The translations under genes and the position numbers were made by a program. A DNA stretch of 64,000 nucleotides from HLUCCA09 sp039822045 (GTDB lineage: Bacteria; Pseudomonadota; Alphaproteobacteria; Rhodobacterales; Rhodobacteraceae). The stretch covers positions 1 to 64,000 of the forward strand of contig JBCBMY010000006.1 in assembly GCA_039822045.1 (NCBI GenBank), read 5' to 3'. Below the pieces are notes generated by a model, which made no database searches, was not told where the DNA came from, and was given only the letters and a program-made list of their open reading frames with translations. Positions 9,257 to 18,592 of this stretch are shown here, in pieces (the stretch's first letter is position 1; every line of letters begins with the position of its first letter).

Positions 9257-10027
9257 ATGCATCTCGACGTGCGCGATCTGCGCGACTTCTACTACCGCAC
9301 CAAGCTCGGCCGTGTCGCGCAGCGGGCGGTGCGCGATCAGGTCATGGCGCTCTGGACGCCCGACGAGGCGCGCTCGCGCACGATTGTGGGTTTTGGGTTC
9401 GCTGTGCCCCTCCTGCGGCCCTACCTTGGCGTGGCACGGCGTGTGATCGCCCTGATGCCGGCCCAGCAAGGCGTGATGCCGTGGCCCGAGGGGGCGCCCA
9501 ATGTCTCGGTGCTGAGCGAAGAGGTGATGTGGCCGCTCGAGACCGGGTCGGTCGACCGGCTGATTCTGCTCCACGGGCTGGATACCTCAGAGAACCCGAC
9601 GGCCGTGCTGACCGAGGCGGGGCGGGTTCTGGGCCCGGGCGGGCGCCTTTTGATCATCGTGCCCAACCGGTCGGGCCTGTGGGCGCGCAACGATGCGACC
9701 CCGTTCGGGTTTGGCCGGCCCTATTCGCTGGGCCAGTTGGAGGCGCAGCTGCGCCGGCAGTCCTTTGCGCCCGCCCGCCACGCGGCAGCGCTTTTCGCCC
9801 CGCCCTCGCAGGGCCGGTTCTGGCTGCGCAGCGCCGGCTGGATCGAGCGGGTGGGCAAGCGCGTGTCGAACTCGCTGGCGGGCGGTGTGTTCCTGGTCGA
9901 GGCGCGCAAGGACCAGCATATGCCGGGTGGCGCCGCGGTGAAGGATGCGGTGCCCTCGCCCTTGAGAATCCTTGACGGGGTGACGGCGCCGCACCCCAAG
10001 CCGGCTCGCGTGGGACATTGCGATTGA
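9257..10027 (+). CDS. Class I SAM-dependent methyltransferase
   Basis: This 256-residue Rossmann methyltransferase has a glycine-poor motif I near IVGFGFAVPLLRP and a post-I segment VIALMPAQQG. A later motif, RVLGPGGRLLIIVPN, is typical of UbiE/BioC-type enzymes. The substrate is unknown. The start is ATG 9257, since the frame upstream runs through antisense gloB. It is divergent from gloB, a pairing I recall from Rhodobacterales. A hairpin at 10162-10188 lies 135 bp downstream. Confidence 0.8.
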   Translation: MHLDVRDLRDFYYRTKLGRVAQRAVRDQVMALWTPDEARSRTIVGFGFAVPLLRPYLGVARRVIALMPAQQGVMPWPEGAPNVSVLSEEVMWPLETGSVDRLILLHGLDTSENPTAVLTEAGRVLGPGGRLLIIVPNRSGLWARNDATPFGFGRPYSLGQLEAQLRRQSFAPARHAAALFAPPSQGRFWLRSAGWIERVGKRVSNSLAGGVFLVEARKDQHMPGGAAVKDAVPSPLRILDGVTAPHPKPARVGHCD

Positions 10028-10344
10028 GGCCGAACCCTGCGGCGCGGTAGCGCAACTGGGACGCTGCGCCGCAGCAATCCGGAATTGTCGTGACGCGCCG
10101 TGGCGCGCGCGCAAAGCCGTTCAAACCAGCAAAATAAGGGGCGCTGCATGGGGCATCCCAAGGGTCTTTCCGCACTGCGGAAAAGCCCGTGATGGGTTGT
10201 TGCAGCACAGAAACCTTCCTGTTACACGCTTCCGCGATCTAAGGGGACGGCTGCCGACAGAGGGCTGGCCCAAGGGGTGCCCGCCGCGCCCCGCTCCGGG
10301 GAGGGGCAGCGCGGCACACGGGCCAACGAAGCGAAGGGGTGGAC
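10028..10344. other. Intergenic region upstream of the atp operon
   Basis: This region should contain the promoter and leader of atpHAGDC. It holds an inverted repeat at 10162-10188 and a CTGCGCCGCAG element at 10064-10074 matching the CTGC-N3-GCAG pattern. A weak -35/-10-like pair starts near 10200 (TTGCAG, 17-nt spacer, then TACACG). No coding frame here is convincing. Confidence 0.4.
10162..10188. repeat. Inverted repeat (hairpin) between methyltransferase and atpH
   Basis: The core is TTTCCGCA, one base, TGCGGAAA (10167-10183), extended by GGG at 10162-10164 pairing with CCC at 10186-10188 across a small internal loop. No T-run follows, so an intrinsic terminator is doubtful. It could be an operator or part of the atp leader. 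Confidence 0.5.
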
Positions 10345-10904
10345 GTGTCCGAGACGGCATCGATTTCCGCAAGCATTGCCGGGCGCTATGCTCAGGCGCT
10401 CTTCGAACTCTCCAAGGAAGCCGGGACGCTTCCGCAGCTCGAAACCGATACCGACGCTCTGGCCGATGCGCTTGCCGCCTCGGAGGATCTGCGCGCGGTG
10501 ATCAACTCGCCCCGCGTGACCCGGGCCGAGATGGTCGGCACGGTTCAGGCGCTGTCGGGTCCGCTCGGTCTGTCGGGGATGATGGCAAACACGCTGGGCC
10601 TGATGGCCGACAAGCGGCGCCTTTTCGTGCTGCCGCAGTTTGTGCGGTCGCTGCGCGAGATGATTGCCGACGAGAAGGGCGAAGTGACCGCCGAGGTGAC
10701 CTCGGCCGCGGCCCTGACCGATGCGCAGGCCGCGCGTGTGACGGACCTTCTGAAGACGCGCTTCGGCAAGGATATCAAGTTGAAGACGTCCATCGATGAG
10801 AGCCTCATCGGCGGACTGATCGTGAAGGTGGGCTCGAAGATGATCGACACGTCGATCCGCGCCAAGCTCGCCAACCTCCAGAACGCTATGAAAGAGGTCG
10901 GGTA

Positions 10905-10905
<1 letters not shown>
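10345..10905 (+). CDS. atpH: F1 ATP synthase subunit delta
   Basis: The delta subunit links the F1 catalytic head to the peripheral stalk b subunits on the cytoplasmic face of the membrane. It is 186 residues, starting MSETASIS, with the family helix AGRYAQALFELS and the C-terminal IGGLIVKVGSKMID signature. I prefer GTG 10345 over GTG 10339 because the AAGGGG ribosome site (10334-10339) sits 5 nt before 10345 and would overlap the earlier start. It is first in atpHAGDC, and its stop overlaps the atpA start by one base (TAATG). Confidence 0.95.
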
Positions 10906-12443
<1,538 letters not shown>

Positions 12444-12465
12444 TCTGGACGGGAGAGGATAGGCC

Positions 12466-13341
12466 ATGCCGAGCCTCAAGGACCTGAAAAACCGGATCAA
12501 CTCGGTCAAATCGACCCGGAAGATCACCAAGGCGATGCAGATGGTCGCCGCCGCCAAGCTGCGCCGGGCGCAGGAGGCGGCCGAGGCCGCTCGGCCCTAT
12601 GCCGAGCGTATGGAGGCGGTGCTGGGTGGGCTGGCCGCGGCCGTGGGCGACAGCGCCAGCGCGCCGAAGCTTTTGAGCGGGACCGGCGCGGAGGACGTGC
12701 ATCTTCTGGTCGTGATGACGTCGGAGCGGGGCCTCTGCGGCGGGTTCAACTCGTCGATCGTGAAACTGGCCCGACAGACGGTTGCCGACCTGCTGACCAA
12801 GGGCAAAACCGTCAAGATCCTGACCGTGGGCAAGAAGGGCCGCGAACAGCTCAAGCGCGACTATGCCGACCACTTCGTCGGCCATGTCGACATGAGCGAC
12901 GTCAAGCGCGTGGGCTATGGCGACGCGCAGCCCATCGCGGCGGATCTGCTGGCCAAGTTCGATGGCGCCGAGTTCGATATCTGCACGATCTTCTTCTCGC
13001 GCTTCCACTCGGTGATCAGCCAGGAGCCCATCGCCCAGCAGATCATCCCGGCCAAGTTCGACGCGCCCGACGGGGGGGGCGAGAGCACGCTGTACGATTA
13101 CGAGCCGTCGGAAGAGGGTGTGCTGGTCGACCTGCTGCCGCGGGCCGTGGCGACGCAGATCTTCACCGCGCTGCTCGAGAATGCCGCGTCCGAACAGGGC
13201 GCGCGGATGACGGCGATGGACAACGCGACGCGCAATGCCGGCGAGATGATCGACCGGCTGACGATCGAGTACAACCGCTCGCGTCAGGCCGCGATCACCA
13301 AAGAACTGATCGAGATCATTTCGGGCGCCGAGGCGCTCTGA
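12466..13341 (+). CDS. atpG: F1 ATP synthase subunit gamma
   Basis: The central-stalk rotor subunit has 291 residues. It has the N-terminal coiled-coil signature STRKITKAMQMVAAAKLRRA and the C-terminal helix NATRNAGEMIDRL with ITKELIEIISGAEAL. It lies 22 bp after atpA and 19 bp before atpD, with AGGAG-like ribosome sites at each junction. Confidence 0.99.
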   Translation: MPSLKDLKNRINSVKSTRKITKAMQMVAAAKLRRAQEAAEAARPYAERMEAVLGGLAAAVGDSASAPKLLSGTGAEDVHLLVVMTSERGLCGGFNSSIVKLARQTVADLLTKGKTVKILTVGKKGREQLKRDYADHFVGHVDMSDVKRVGYGDAQPIAADLLAKFDGAEFDICTIFFSRFHSVISQEPIAQQIIPAKFDAPDGGGESTLYDYEPSEEGVLVDLLPRAVATQIFTALLENAASEQGARMTAMDNATRNAGEMIDRLTIEYNRSRQAAITKELIEIISGAEAL

Positions 13342-13360
13342 GGATTGGGAGAAAGGCCAA

Positions 13361-14782
13361 ATGGCTGAGAACAAAGGTAAGGTCACACAGGTGATCGGGG
13401 CGGTCGTCGACGTCCATTTCGACGGCGAGCTGCCCGAGATCCTCAACGCGCTGAGCTGTGACAACAATGGCAACGAGCTGGTGCTCGAAGTCGCCCAGCA
13501 CCTTGGGGAAAACACCGTGCGGGCCATCGCGATGGACGCCACCGAGGGCCTTGTGCGCGGCCTGCCGGTGACCGACACGGGCGGCCCGATCACGGTGCCT
13601 GTGGGTGACGCCACGCTCGGCCGGATCATGAACGTGGTCGGCGAGCCGGTGGACGAGAAGGGCCCGGTGGAAAGCTCCGAGCGCCGCTCGATCCACAACG
13701 ACGCGCCGGAATTTGCCGCGCAGTCGACCGCGTCGGAGATCCTCGTGACCGGCATCAAGGTGATCGACCTCCTCGCCCCCTACTCCAAGGGCGGGAAGAT
13801 TGGCCTCTTTGGCGGTGCCGGCGTGGGCAAGACGGTGCTCATCCAGGAGCTCATCAACAACATCGCGAAGGTGCACTCGGGCTACTCGGTGTTTGCCGGC
13901 GTGGGGGAGCGGACCCGTGAGGGCAACGACCTTTACTACGAATTCATCGAATCCGGCGTCATCAACGCCGACGACCTGACGAAGTCGAAGGTGGCGCTCG
14001 TCTACGGTCAGATGAACGAGCCGCCGGGCGCACGGATGCGTGTGGCGCTGTCGGGCCTGACCATGGCCGAGCAGTTCCGCGACGCTTCGGGCACCGACGT
14101 TCTGTTCTTCGTCGACAACATCTTCCGCTTCACCCAGGCGGGTTCCGAGGTGTCGGCGCTTCTGGGCCGTATTCCTTCGGCCGTGGGCTACCAGCCGACG
14201 CTCGCGACCGACATGGGCCAGATGCAGGAGCGGATCACCTCGACCACCAACGGCTCGATTACGTCGGTGCAGGCGATCTACGTGCCTGCAGACGACCTGA
14301 CCGACCCCGCGCCCGCCACCTCGTTTGCCCACCTCGATGCGACGACCGTGCTGTCGCGTGCGATTTCCGAGCTTGGCATCTATCCGGCGGTGGACCCGCT
14401 CGACAGCACCTCGCGGATCCTCGACCCCGCGGTTGTGGGAGAGGAGCATTACGGTGTGGCGCGTGACGTGCAGGGGATCCTCCAGCGCTACAAGTCGCTG
14501 CAGGACATTATCGCCATTCTGGGGATGGACGAACTGTCGGAAGAGGACAAGCTGACCGTGGCCCGCGCCCGGAAGATCCAGCGCTTCCTCAGCCAGCCGT
14601 TCGACGTGGCCGAAGTGTTCACCGGCTCGCCCGGCGTGCAGGTGCCGCTGGAAAAGACGATCGCATCGTTCAAGGCTGTGGTTGCTGGCGAGTACGACCA
14701 CCTGCCGGAAGCTGCCTTCTACATGGTGGGCGACATCGACGAGGCGGTGTCCAAGGCCGAGAAGCTGGCCGCGGCCGCCTGA
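13361..14782 (+). CDS. atpD: F1 ATP synthase subunit beta
   Basis: The catalytic subunit has 473 residues, with Walker A GGAGVGKT at 151-158, the catalytic Glu in GERTREGNDLY, and the IPSAVGYQPTLATDMG loop. It is followed by a 70-bp gap with a perfect 7-bp stem hairpin before atpC. Confidence 0.99.
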   Translation: MAENKGKVTQVIGAVVDVHFDGELPEILNALSCDNNGNELVLEVAQHLGENTVRAIAMDATEGLVRGLPVTDTGGPITVPVGDATLGRIMNVVGEPVDEKGPVESSERRSIHNDAPEFAAQSTASEILVTGIKVIDLLAPYSKGGKIGLFGGAGVGKTVLIQELINNIAKVHSGYSVFAGVGERTREGNDLYYEFIESGVINADDLTKSKVALVYGQMNEPPGARMRVALSGLTMAEQFRDASGTDVLFFVDNIFRFTQAGSEVSALLGRIPSAVGYQPTLATDMGQMQERITSTTNGSITSVQAIYVPADDLTDPAPATSFAHLDATTVLSRAISELGIYPAVDPLDSTSRILDPAVVGEEHYGVARDVQGILQRYKSLQDIIAILGMDELSEEDKLTVARARKIQRFLSQPFDVAEVFTGSPGVQVPLEKTIASFKAVVAGEYDHLPEAAFYMVGDIDEAVSKAEKLAAAA

Positions 14783-14805
14783 TCCACCGCGTGCCACATC
14801 GCGGG

Positions 14806-14823
14806 GCGGATGACCCCATCCGC
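14806..14823 (+). repeat. Hairpin between atpD and atpC
   Basis: GCGGATG (14806-14812), a 4-base loop, and CATCCGC (14817-14823) form a perfect 7-bp stem with no T-run. It lies 30 bp upstream of the atpC start. It may stabilise the upstream mRNA or lower atpC expression relative to atpD. Confidence 0.6.
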
Positions 14824-14852
14824 TCCGGGATCTGAACCGAAAGGAAGGCCCG

Positions 14853-15251
14853 ATGGCCGACACGATGCAGTTCGATCTGGTCTCGCCTGAGCGGCGCCTT
14901 GCCTCGATGGATGCCCGCGAGGTGCAATTGCCCGGCGCCGAGGGCGACATGACCGCGATGCCCGACCATGCGCCGACGATCACCGTGCTGCGCCCCGGCA
15001 TCGTGACCGTGACGGGCGCTGACGGGGAAACCTCGCGCTTTGCCGTCACCGGCGGGTTCGCTGAGATCACCAGTGGTGCGGCGTCGGTGCTGGCCGAGCG
15101 CGCCTATGCCGCCAGCGCCGAGGATCGCGCTGCGGTCGAGGCCCATCTGGAGGAGGCCCGGGAGGCGGCGGGCACGGCTGCGTCTGAGCACAAGGACGCC
15201 GCCGAGCTGTTGGTCGCCGATCTGGTGCAGCTCCTCGACGACATGGTCTGA
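14853..15251 (+). CDS. atpC: F1 ATP synthase subunit epsilon
   Basis: The central-stalk subunit modulates ATPase activity. It is 132 residues, with the N-terminal beta-sandwich (FDLVSPERRLASMDAREVQL, PGAEGDMTAMPDHAP) and a C-terminal Ala/Glu-rich helical part. It is the last gene of the operon and is followed by a terminator at 15279-15316. No F0 genes adjoin, as is usual in Alphaproteobacteria. Confidence 0.97.
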   Translation: MADTMQFDLVSPERRLASMDAREVQLPGAEGDMTAMPDHAPTITVLRPGIVTVTGADGETSRFAVTGGFAEITSGAASVLAERAYAASAEDRAAVEAHLEEAREAAGTAASEHKDAAELLVADLVQLLDDMV

Positions 15252-15585
15252 AGGTCCCCCGGCGTTCACCGCGATCCAGGGCCGCCGCTCGAAAGGACCG
15301 GCGGCTCTTTCTGTTTGGGCGGCGTGGCCGGCCATGCCCAGTCCCGCGGGTACACCAAAGGGCCGCCGATCCTTCGCGCCCCCTGCATGCGCGCGCTCAC
15401 CTGGTTGACCGCCGCTCCGGCAGACGGGGTTGGAACGGGCCGGCCGCCACAGCCGGGCGGGGCGACCCGGTTTGCGCAGCAGGGCCGCGCCGGGCTATGG
15501 TCGGTTCAATGTGCCGGAGACGGGCAGGCAGCGGCAGGACGGCCAGGGGCCGCGCGCTGCCCATGTCCGGCAAGTGGGACAGGGT
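15252..15585. other. Intergenic region after atpC
   Basis: Apart from the terminator at 15279-15316 I see nothing firm. The in-frame upstream extension of the lectin gene is Arg/Gly-rich and unlike coding sequence. No promoter stands out. Confidence 0.4.
15279..15316 (+). terminator. Rho-independent terminator of the atp operon
   Basis: A GC stem (GCCGCCG at 15281-15287 with CGGCGGC at 15299-15305, extendable by two pairs) closes an 11-nt loop and is followed by TTTCTGTTT. It lies 28 bp after the atpC stop. Confidence 0.75.
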
Positions 15586-15933
15586 ATGCTGAAGATTGGC
15601 GGGAATGCACTCGGCGTCGAGCGCGGCAGTGTTCTGGTTTTTTCCGATGTCGAGGATGGCGGGATCATGTGGACGGGCGAAGGCCCCCGCCTTGCCCGCC
15701 GGCCCGTGGAGTTTTCGCAGCCGTTCCTGGCTCCCCCGGTCGTGCTCGTGACACTGGAGATGTGGGACATCGACCAGACGAGCAACCAGCGGGCCGATAT
15801 CACGGCCGACGAGATCGCCGTCGATCGGTTCGACGTGGTGTTCAAGACCTGGGGCGACACGCGCGTGGCGCGGGTCCGCGTCGGGTGGCTGGCAATCGGC
15901 CAACTGGCCGATCCCGACATCTGGAAGCTCTAG
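15586..15933 (+). CDS. H-type lectin domain protein
   Basis: This protein of 115 residues is almost entirely one H-type lectin domain. The stretch FSQPFLAPPVVLVTLEMWDI, then DRFDVVF and ARVRVGWLAIG, matches the six-stranded sandwich of discoidin/Helix agglutinin lectins. There is no signal peptide, so export is not evident. I chose ATG 15586 because the frame further upstream is Arg-rich noise. It follows the atp operon after a terminator, so it is probably transcribed separately. The ligand and role are unknown. Confidence 0.82.
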   Translation: MLKIGGNALGVERGSVLVFSDVEDGGIMWTGEGPRLARRPVEFSQPFLAPPVVLVTLEMWDIDQTSNQRADITADEIAVDRFDVVFKTWGDTRVARVRVGWLAIGQLADPDIWKL

Positions 15934-15940
15934 AACCGCG

Positions 15941-15962
15941 CGGGCGCTGGGCTTTGCGCCCG
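15941..15962. terminator. Hairpin between convergent lectin and prs genes
   Basis: CGGGCGC at 15941-15947 pairs with GCGCCCG at 15956-15962 across an 8-nt loop. It lies between two convergent genes and could end transcription from both sides. T-runs are poor on either strand. Confidence 0.5.
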
Positions 15963-15977
15963 GGGGGCGTGCCCGGC

Positions 15978-16988
15978 TCAGTAGTGACCCTCATAGATCG
16001 TGGTCAGCGTTTCGTGCTTGAAGAGGGACGAGACCGAGGTGCCATTCCAGATATTCAGGATGGCCTGCGCAAAGAGCGGGGCCGTGGGCACGATGCGGAT
16101 GTTGGGCGCGGCCTTGACGGCTGCGGTCGGCTCGATTGAGTCGGTGATCACAAGGCTCTTCATGACCGAGTTTGTCACCCGCTCCACCGCCGGCCCAGAC
16201 AGCACGCCGTGGGAGATATAGGAATGCACCTCCAGCGCGCCCTGCTCGGAGAGCATTTCGGCCGCCTTGCAAAGCGTGCCGGCCGTGTCGCAGATGTCGT
16301 CGACGATCAGGCAAATCTTGTCTTTCACGTCACCGATGACAGTCATCCCGGCAACCTCACCGGCCTTCTCGCGGCGTTTGTCGACGATGGCCAGCGTGGC
16401 GCCGATCCGCTGGGCCAGTTCGCGCGCGCGGGCCACGCCGCCGACATCGGGCGAGACCACCACGATCTCTGACAGGCGGCTCTCGAACGTCTTCTTCACG
16501 TCGAGCGCAAAGATCGGCGAGGCATAGAGGTTGTCCACAGGAATATCGAAGAAGCCCTGGATCTGGGCGGCGTGCAGATCCATCGTCAGCACCCGCTCGA
16601 TGCCGGCCGACACGATCATGTTGGCCACCAGTTTGGCCGAGATCGGCGTGCGCGCCTTCGTGCGTCGATCCTGCCTTGCATAGCCGAAATAGGGGATCAC
16701 GGCTGTGATGCGGGCGGCCGACGAGCGACGGAGCGCATCGGCCGTGATCAACAGCTCCATCAGGTTGTCGTTAGCGGGGTTCGACGTCGACTGGATCGCG
16801 AACATGTCTTCGCCGCGGACATTTTCATACACCTCGACGAAGATCTCCGCGTCGTTGAACCGCTCCACTCGCGCATCGACCAGGTTGACCGCCATGCCGC
16901 GGTGCATCGACACGCGGCGCGAGATGGCGTTGGCGAGCGCAAGGTTGGAATTGCCGGCGATGAGCTTCGGCTGGGTCGGGTTGGGCAT
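15978..16988 (-). CDS. prs: Ribose-phosphate pyrophosphokinase
   Basis: This cytosolic enzyme makes PRPP from ribose 5-phosphate and ATP for nucleotide, His and Trp synthesis. The 336 residues include the signature DLHAAQIQGFFDIPVDN and the PRPP loop CLIVDDICDTAGT. The ATG at 16988 is chosen because residues upstream in the same frame are Pro/Arg-rich and the family starts near PKLIAGNSN. It is divergent from an HCCA isomerase gene. Confidence 0.97.
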   Translation of the reverse strand: MPNPTQPKLIAGNSNLALANAISRRVSMHRGMAVNLVDARVERFNDAEIFVEVYENVRGEDMFAIQSTSNPANDNLMELLITADALRRSSAARITAVIPYFGYARQDRRTKARTPISAKLVANMIVSAGIERVLTMDLHAAQIQGFFDIPVDNLYASPIFALDVKKTFESRLSEIVVVSPDVGGVARARELAQRIGATLAIVDKRREKAGEVAGMTVIGDVKDKICLIVDDICDTAGTLCKAAEMLSEQGALEVHSYISHGVLSGPAVERVTNSVMKSLVITDSIEPTAAVKAAPNIRIVPTAPLFAQAILNIWNGTSVSSLFKHETLTTIYEGHY

Positions 16989-17238
16989 GGGCGGGGCAGG
17001 CTCCGGAGCAGCGTCGTAACGGGGATGTGACAGGGCTGCCTTAGCCCGCCGCACCCGGGAAGGAAACACCCTGGCAGCCTTGGCCTGGCGTTGTGCTCCG
17101 ACCGTTCCGGGGCGGCCGGCGCGGGACGGCCGGCCCAGTGCGCGACGGCGCGGATCGGGGCGTGCCGCGCCCCCGCAGGATTGCGTCCGCGGCTGGCTCG
17201 GCTAGGGTCGCGCCCGAACCCGAGGGGAGGAGGCAGAC

Positions 17239-17868
17239 ATGGCTCATATCGAGTATTTCTTCGCGACGATTTCACCCAACACCTACATCGCGGGCACCCG
17301 GCTCGAGGCCGTCGCGGCCAAGCATGGCGCCACCGTCACCTATCGGCCCCTCGACATCATGGGGCTCTTTGCGCGCACCGGGGGCATCCCGCCCGGACAG
17401 CGGCACGAGAGCCGGCAGGCCTATCGCCTGCAGGAGCTGCGCCGCCAATCCGCGAAGCAGGGCCTGCCCTTCAACCTGCGCCCCGCCCATTGGCCAACGA
17501 ACCCCGCGCCGTCGTCCTACGCGGTGATCGCTGCGCAGAAGGCGGTGCGGGATGGCGGATCCGAGGGGGATCTTGGCGCGCTGGTTTTTGCGATCACGCG
17601 GGCCTGCTGGGCGGAGGAGAAAAACATCGCCGAGGATGACGTGATCCGCGCGTGCCTGGTCGCCACGGGGTTTGATGCGGGGCTCGTCGACAGCGCGCTT
17701 CTGGCCGGCGCCGAGGAATATGCCGAAAACCTCGAAACGGCGGTTCGGATGGGGGCCTTCGGCGCGCCGTTCTACATCGTGACCGAGGACGACGAGCGGT
17801 TCTGGGGGCAGGACCGGATCGACGACCTCGACGCGCATCTCGCGGCGCGCGCGTTATCCGATGACTGA
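17239..17868 (+). CDS. 2-hydroxychromene-2-carboxylate isomerase family protein
   Basis: This 209-residue DsbA/GST-kappa-fold protein starts IEYFFATISPNTYIAG, where the family has a Ser or Cys near the active site (here S11 or T14 region). It has the helical insert with LPFNLRPAHWPTN and the C-terminal thioredoxin part GAFGAPFYIVTEDDERFWGQDR. Family members isomerise 2-hydroxychromene-2-carboxylate with glutathione or act as GST-like enzymes. There are no naphthalene-degradation genes here, so the substrate is unknown. Its stop overlaps the next gene by 8 bp. Confidence 0.88.
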   Translation: MAHIEYFFATISPNTYIAGTRLEAVAAKHGATVTYRPLDIMGLFARTGGIPPGQRHESRQAYRLQELRRQSAKQGLPFNLRPAHWPTNPAPSSYAVIAAQKAVRDGGSEGDLGALVFAITRACWAEEKNIAEDDVIRACLVATGFDAGLVDSALLAGAEEYAENLETAVRMGAFGAPFYIVTEDDERFWGQDRIDDLDAHLAARALSDD

Positions 17869-18586
17869 GGTGGCCGACGCCCTGGCGCTGCACTGTATGA
17901 TGGGGCGTGGCCGGTCGTGGGACGACATCGCGGGACGGCTTGGACAGCGGTTTACGGCGCCCGACCTGCCGGGGCACGGCGCGGTGCCGTGGCTCGAGGG
18001 CACCGACTATCTCGAGGCATGCATCGCCCATGCCGAGGCGCACTGGGGTGCCGAGCGGCATCTGGCGGGCCACAGTTTCGGTGCGGTTGTCTGCCTGCAC
18101 CTCGCGGCGCGGCATCCCGGCCGCGTGGATCGGCTGACATTGATCGAGCCGGTGCTGTTTCGTGCCGCGCAGGACGCGAGCGCCATCGCCGAGAACGGTA
18201 CGCTCTTCCAGGACATCCTAGGTCATGTGACCGCCGGCCGGTTGGACGCCGCGGCGCACGCGTTCTACCAGGTTTGGGGCGAGGGCCAGTGGGACGCCCT
18301 GCCAGCCCGTGTGCAGGCGTCGATGGCCCAGGCCATGCCGATGATCGTGGCGCAGGATCGTGCACTCGCCGGCCCGCACGCCGCCGACGTGCTGGCGGAT
18401 GTGCATGCACCGGTGTTGCTGATCGAGGGCACCGACAGCCCTGCGATCATCGCGTCGATCCAGGCAACCCTGTCAGCGACGTTCGGGGGGGCGCCGCGCG
18501 TCCGCGTGCCCGGAGCGGGCCACATGGTGGCCGTCACCCATCCCGATGAGGTGGCCCGCGCGATGGCGGGCCACCCTGGGTCTTGA
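17861..18586 (+). CDS. Alpha/beta hydrolase
   Basis: This 241-residue cytosolic hydrolase has the nucleophile elbow GHSFGA, an oxyanion region near LHCMMGRGRSW, an Asp in LLIEGTDSP, and the catalytic His in GAGHMVAVTHP. It overlaps the HCCA isomerase gene by 8 bp, so the two are likely translated together and may share a pathway. It converges on the large secreted protein gene with only 6 bp between stops. The substrate is unknown. Confidence 0.85.
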   Translation: MTEVADALALHCMMGRGRSWDDIAGRLGQRFTAPDLPGHGAVPWLEGTDYLEACIAHAEAHWGAERHLAGHSFGAVVCLHLAARHPGRVDRLTLIEPVLFRAAQDASAIAENGTLFQDILGHVTAGRLDAAAHAFYQVWGEGQWDALPARVQASMAQAMPMIVAQDRALAGPHAADVLADVHAPVLLIEGTDSPAIIASIQATLSATFGGAPRVRVPGAGHMVAVTHPDEVARAMAGHPGS

Positions 18587-18592
18587 GGCGCC

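Noticed and set aside
10064..10074. CTGCGCCGCAG as a PhaR site for the atp operon
   Set aside because: At this GC content a few matches to CTGC-N3-GCAG are expected by chance in the window, and there is no link between ATP synthase and polyhydroxybutyrate control here.
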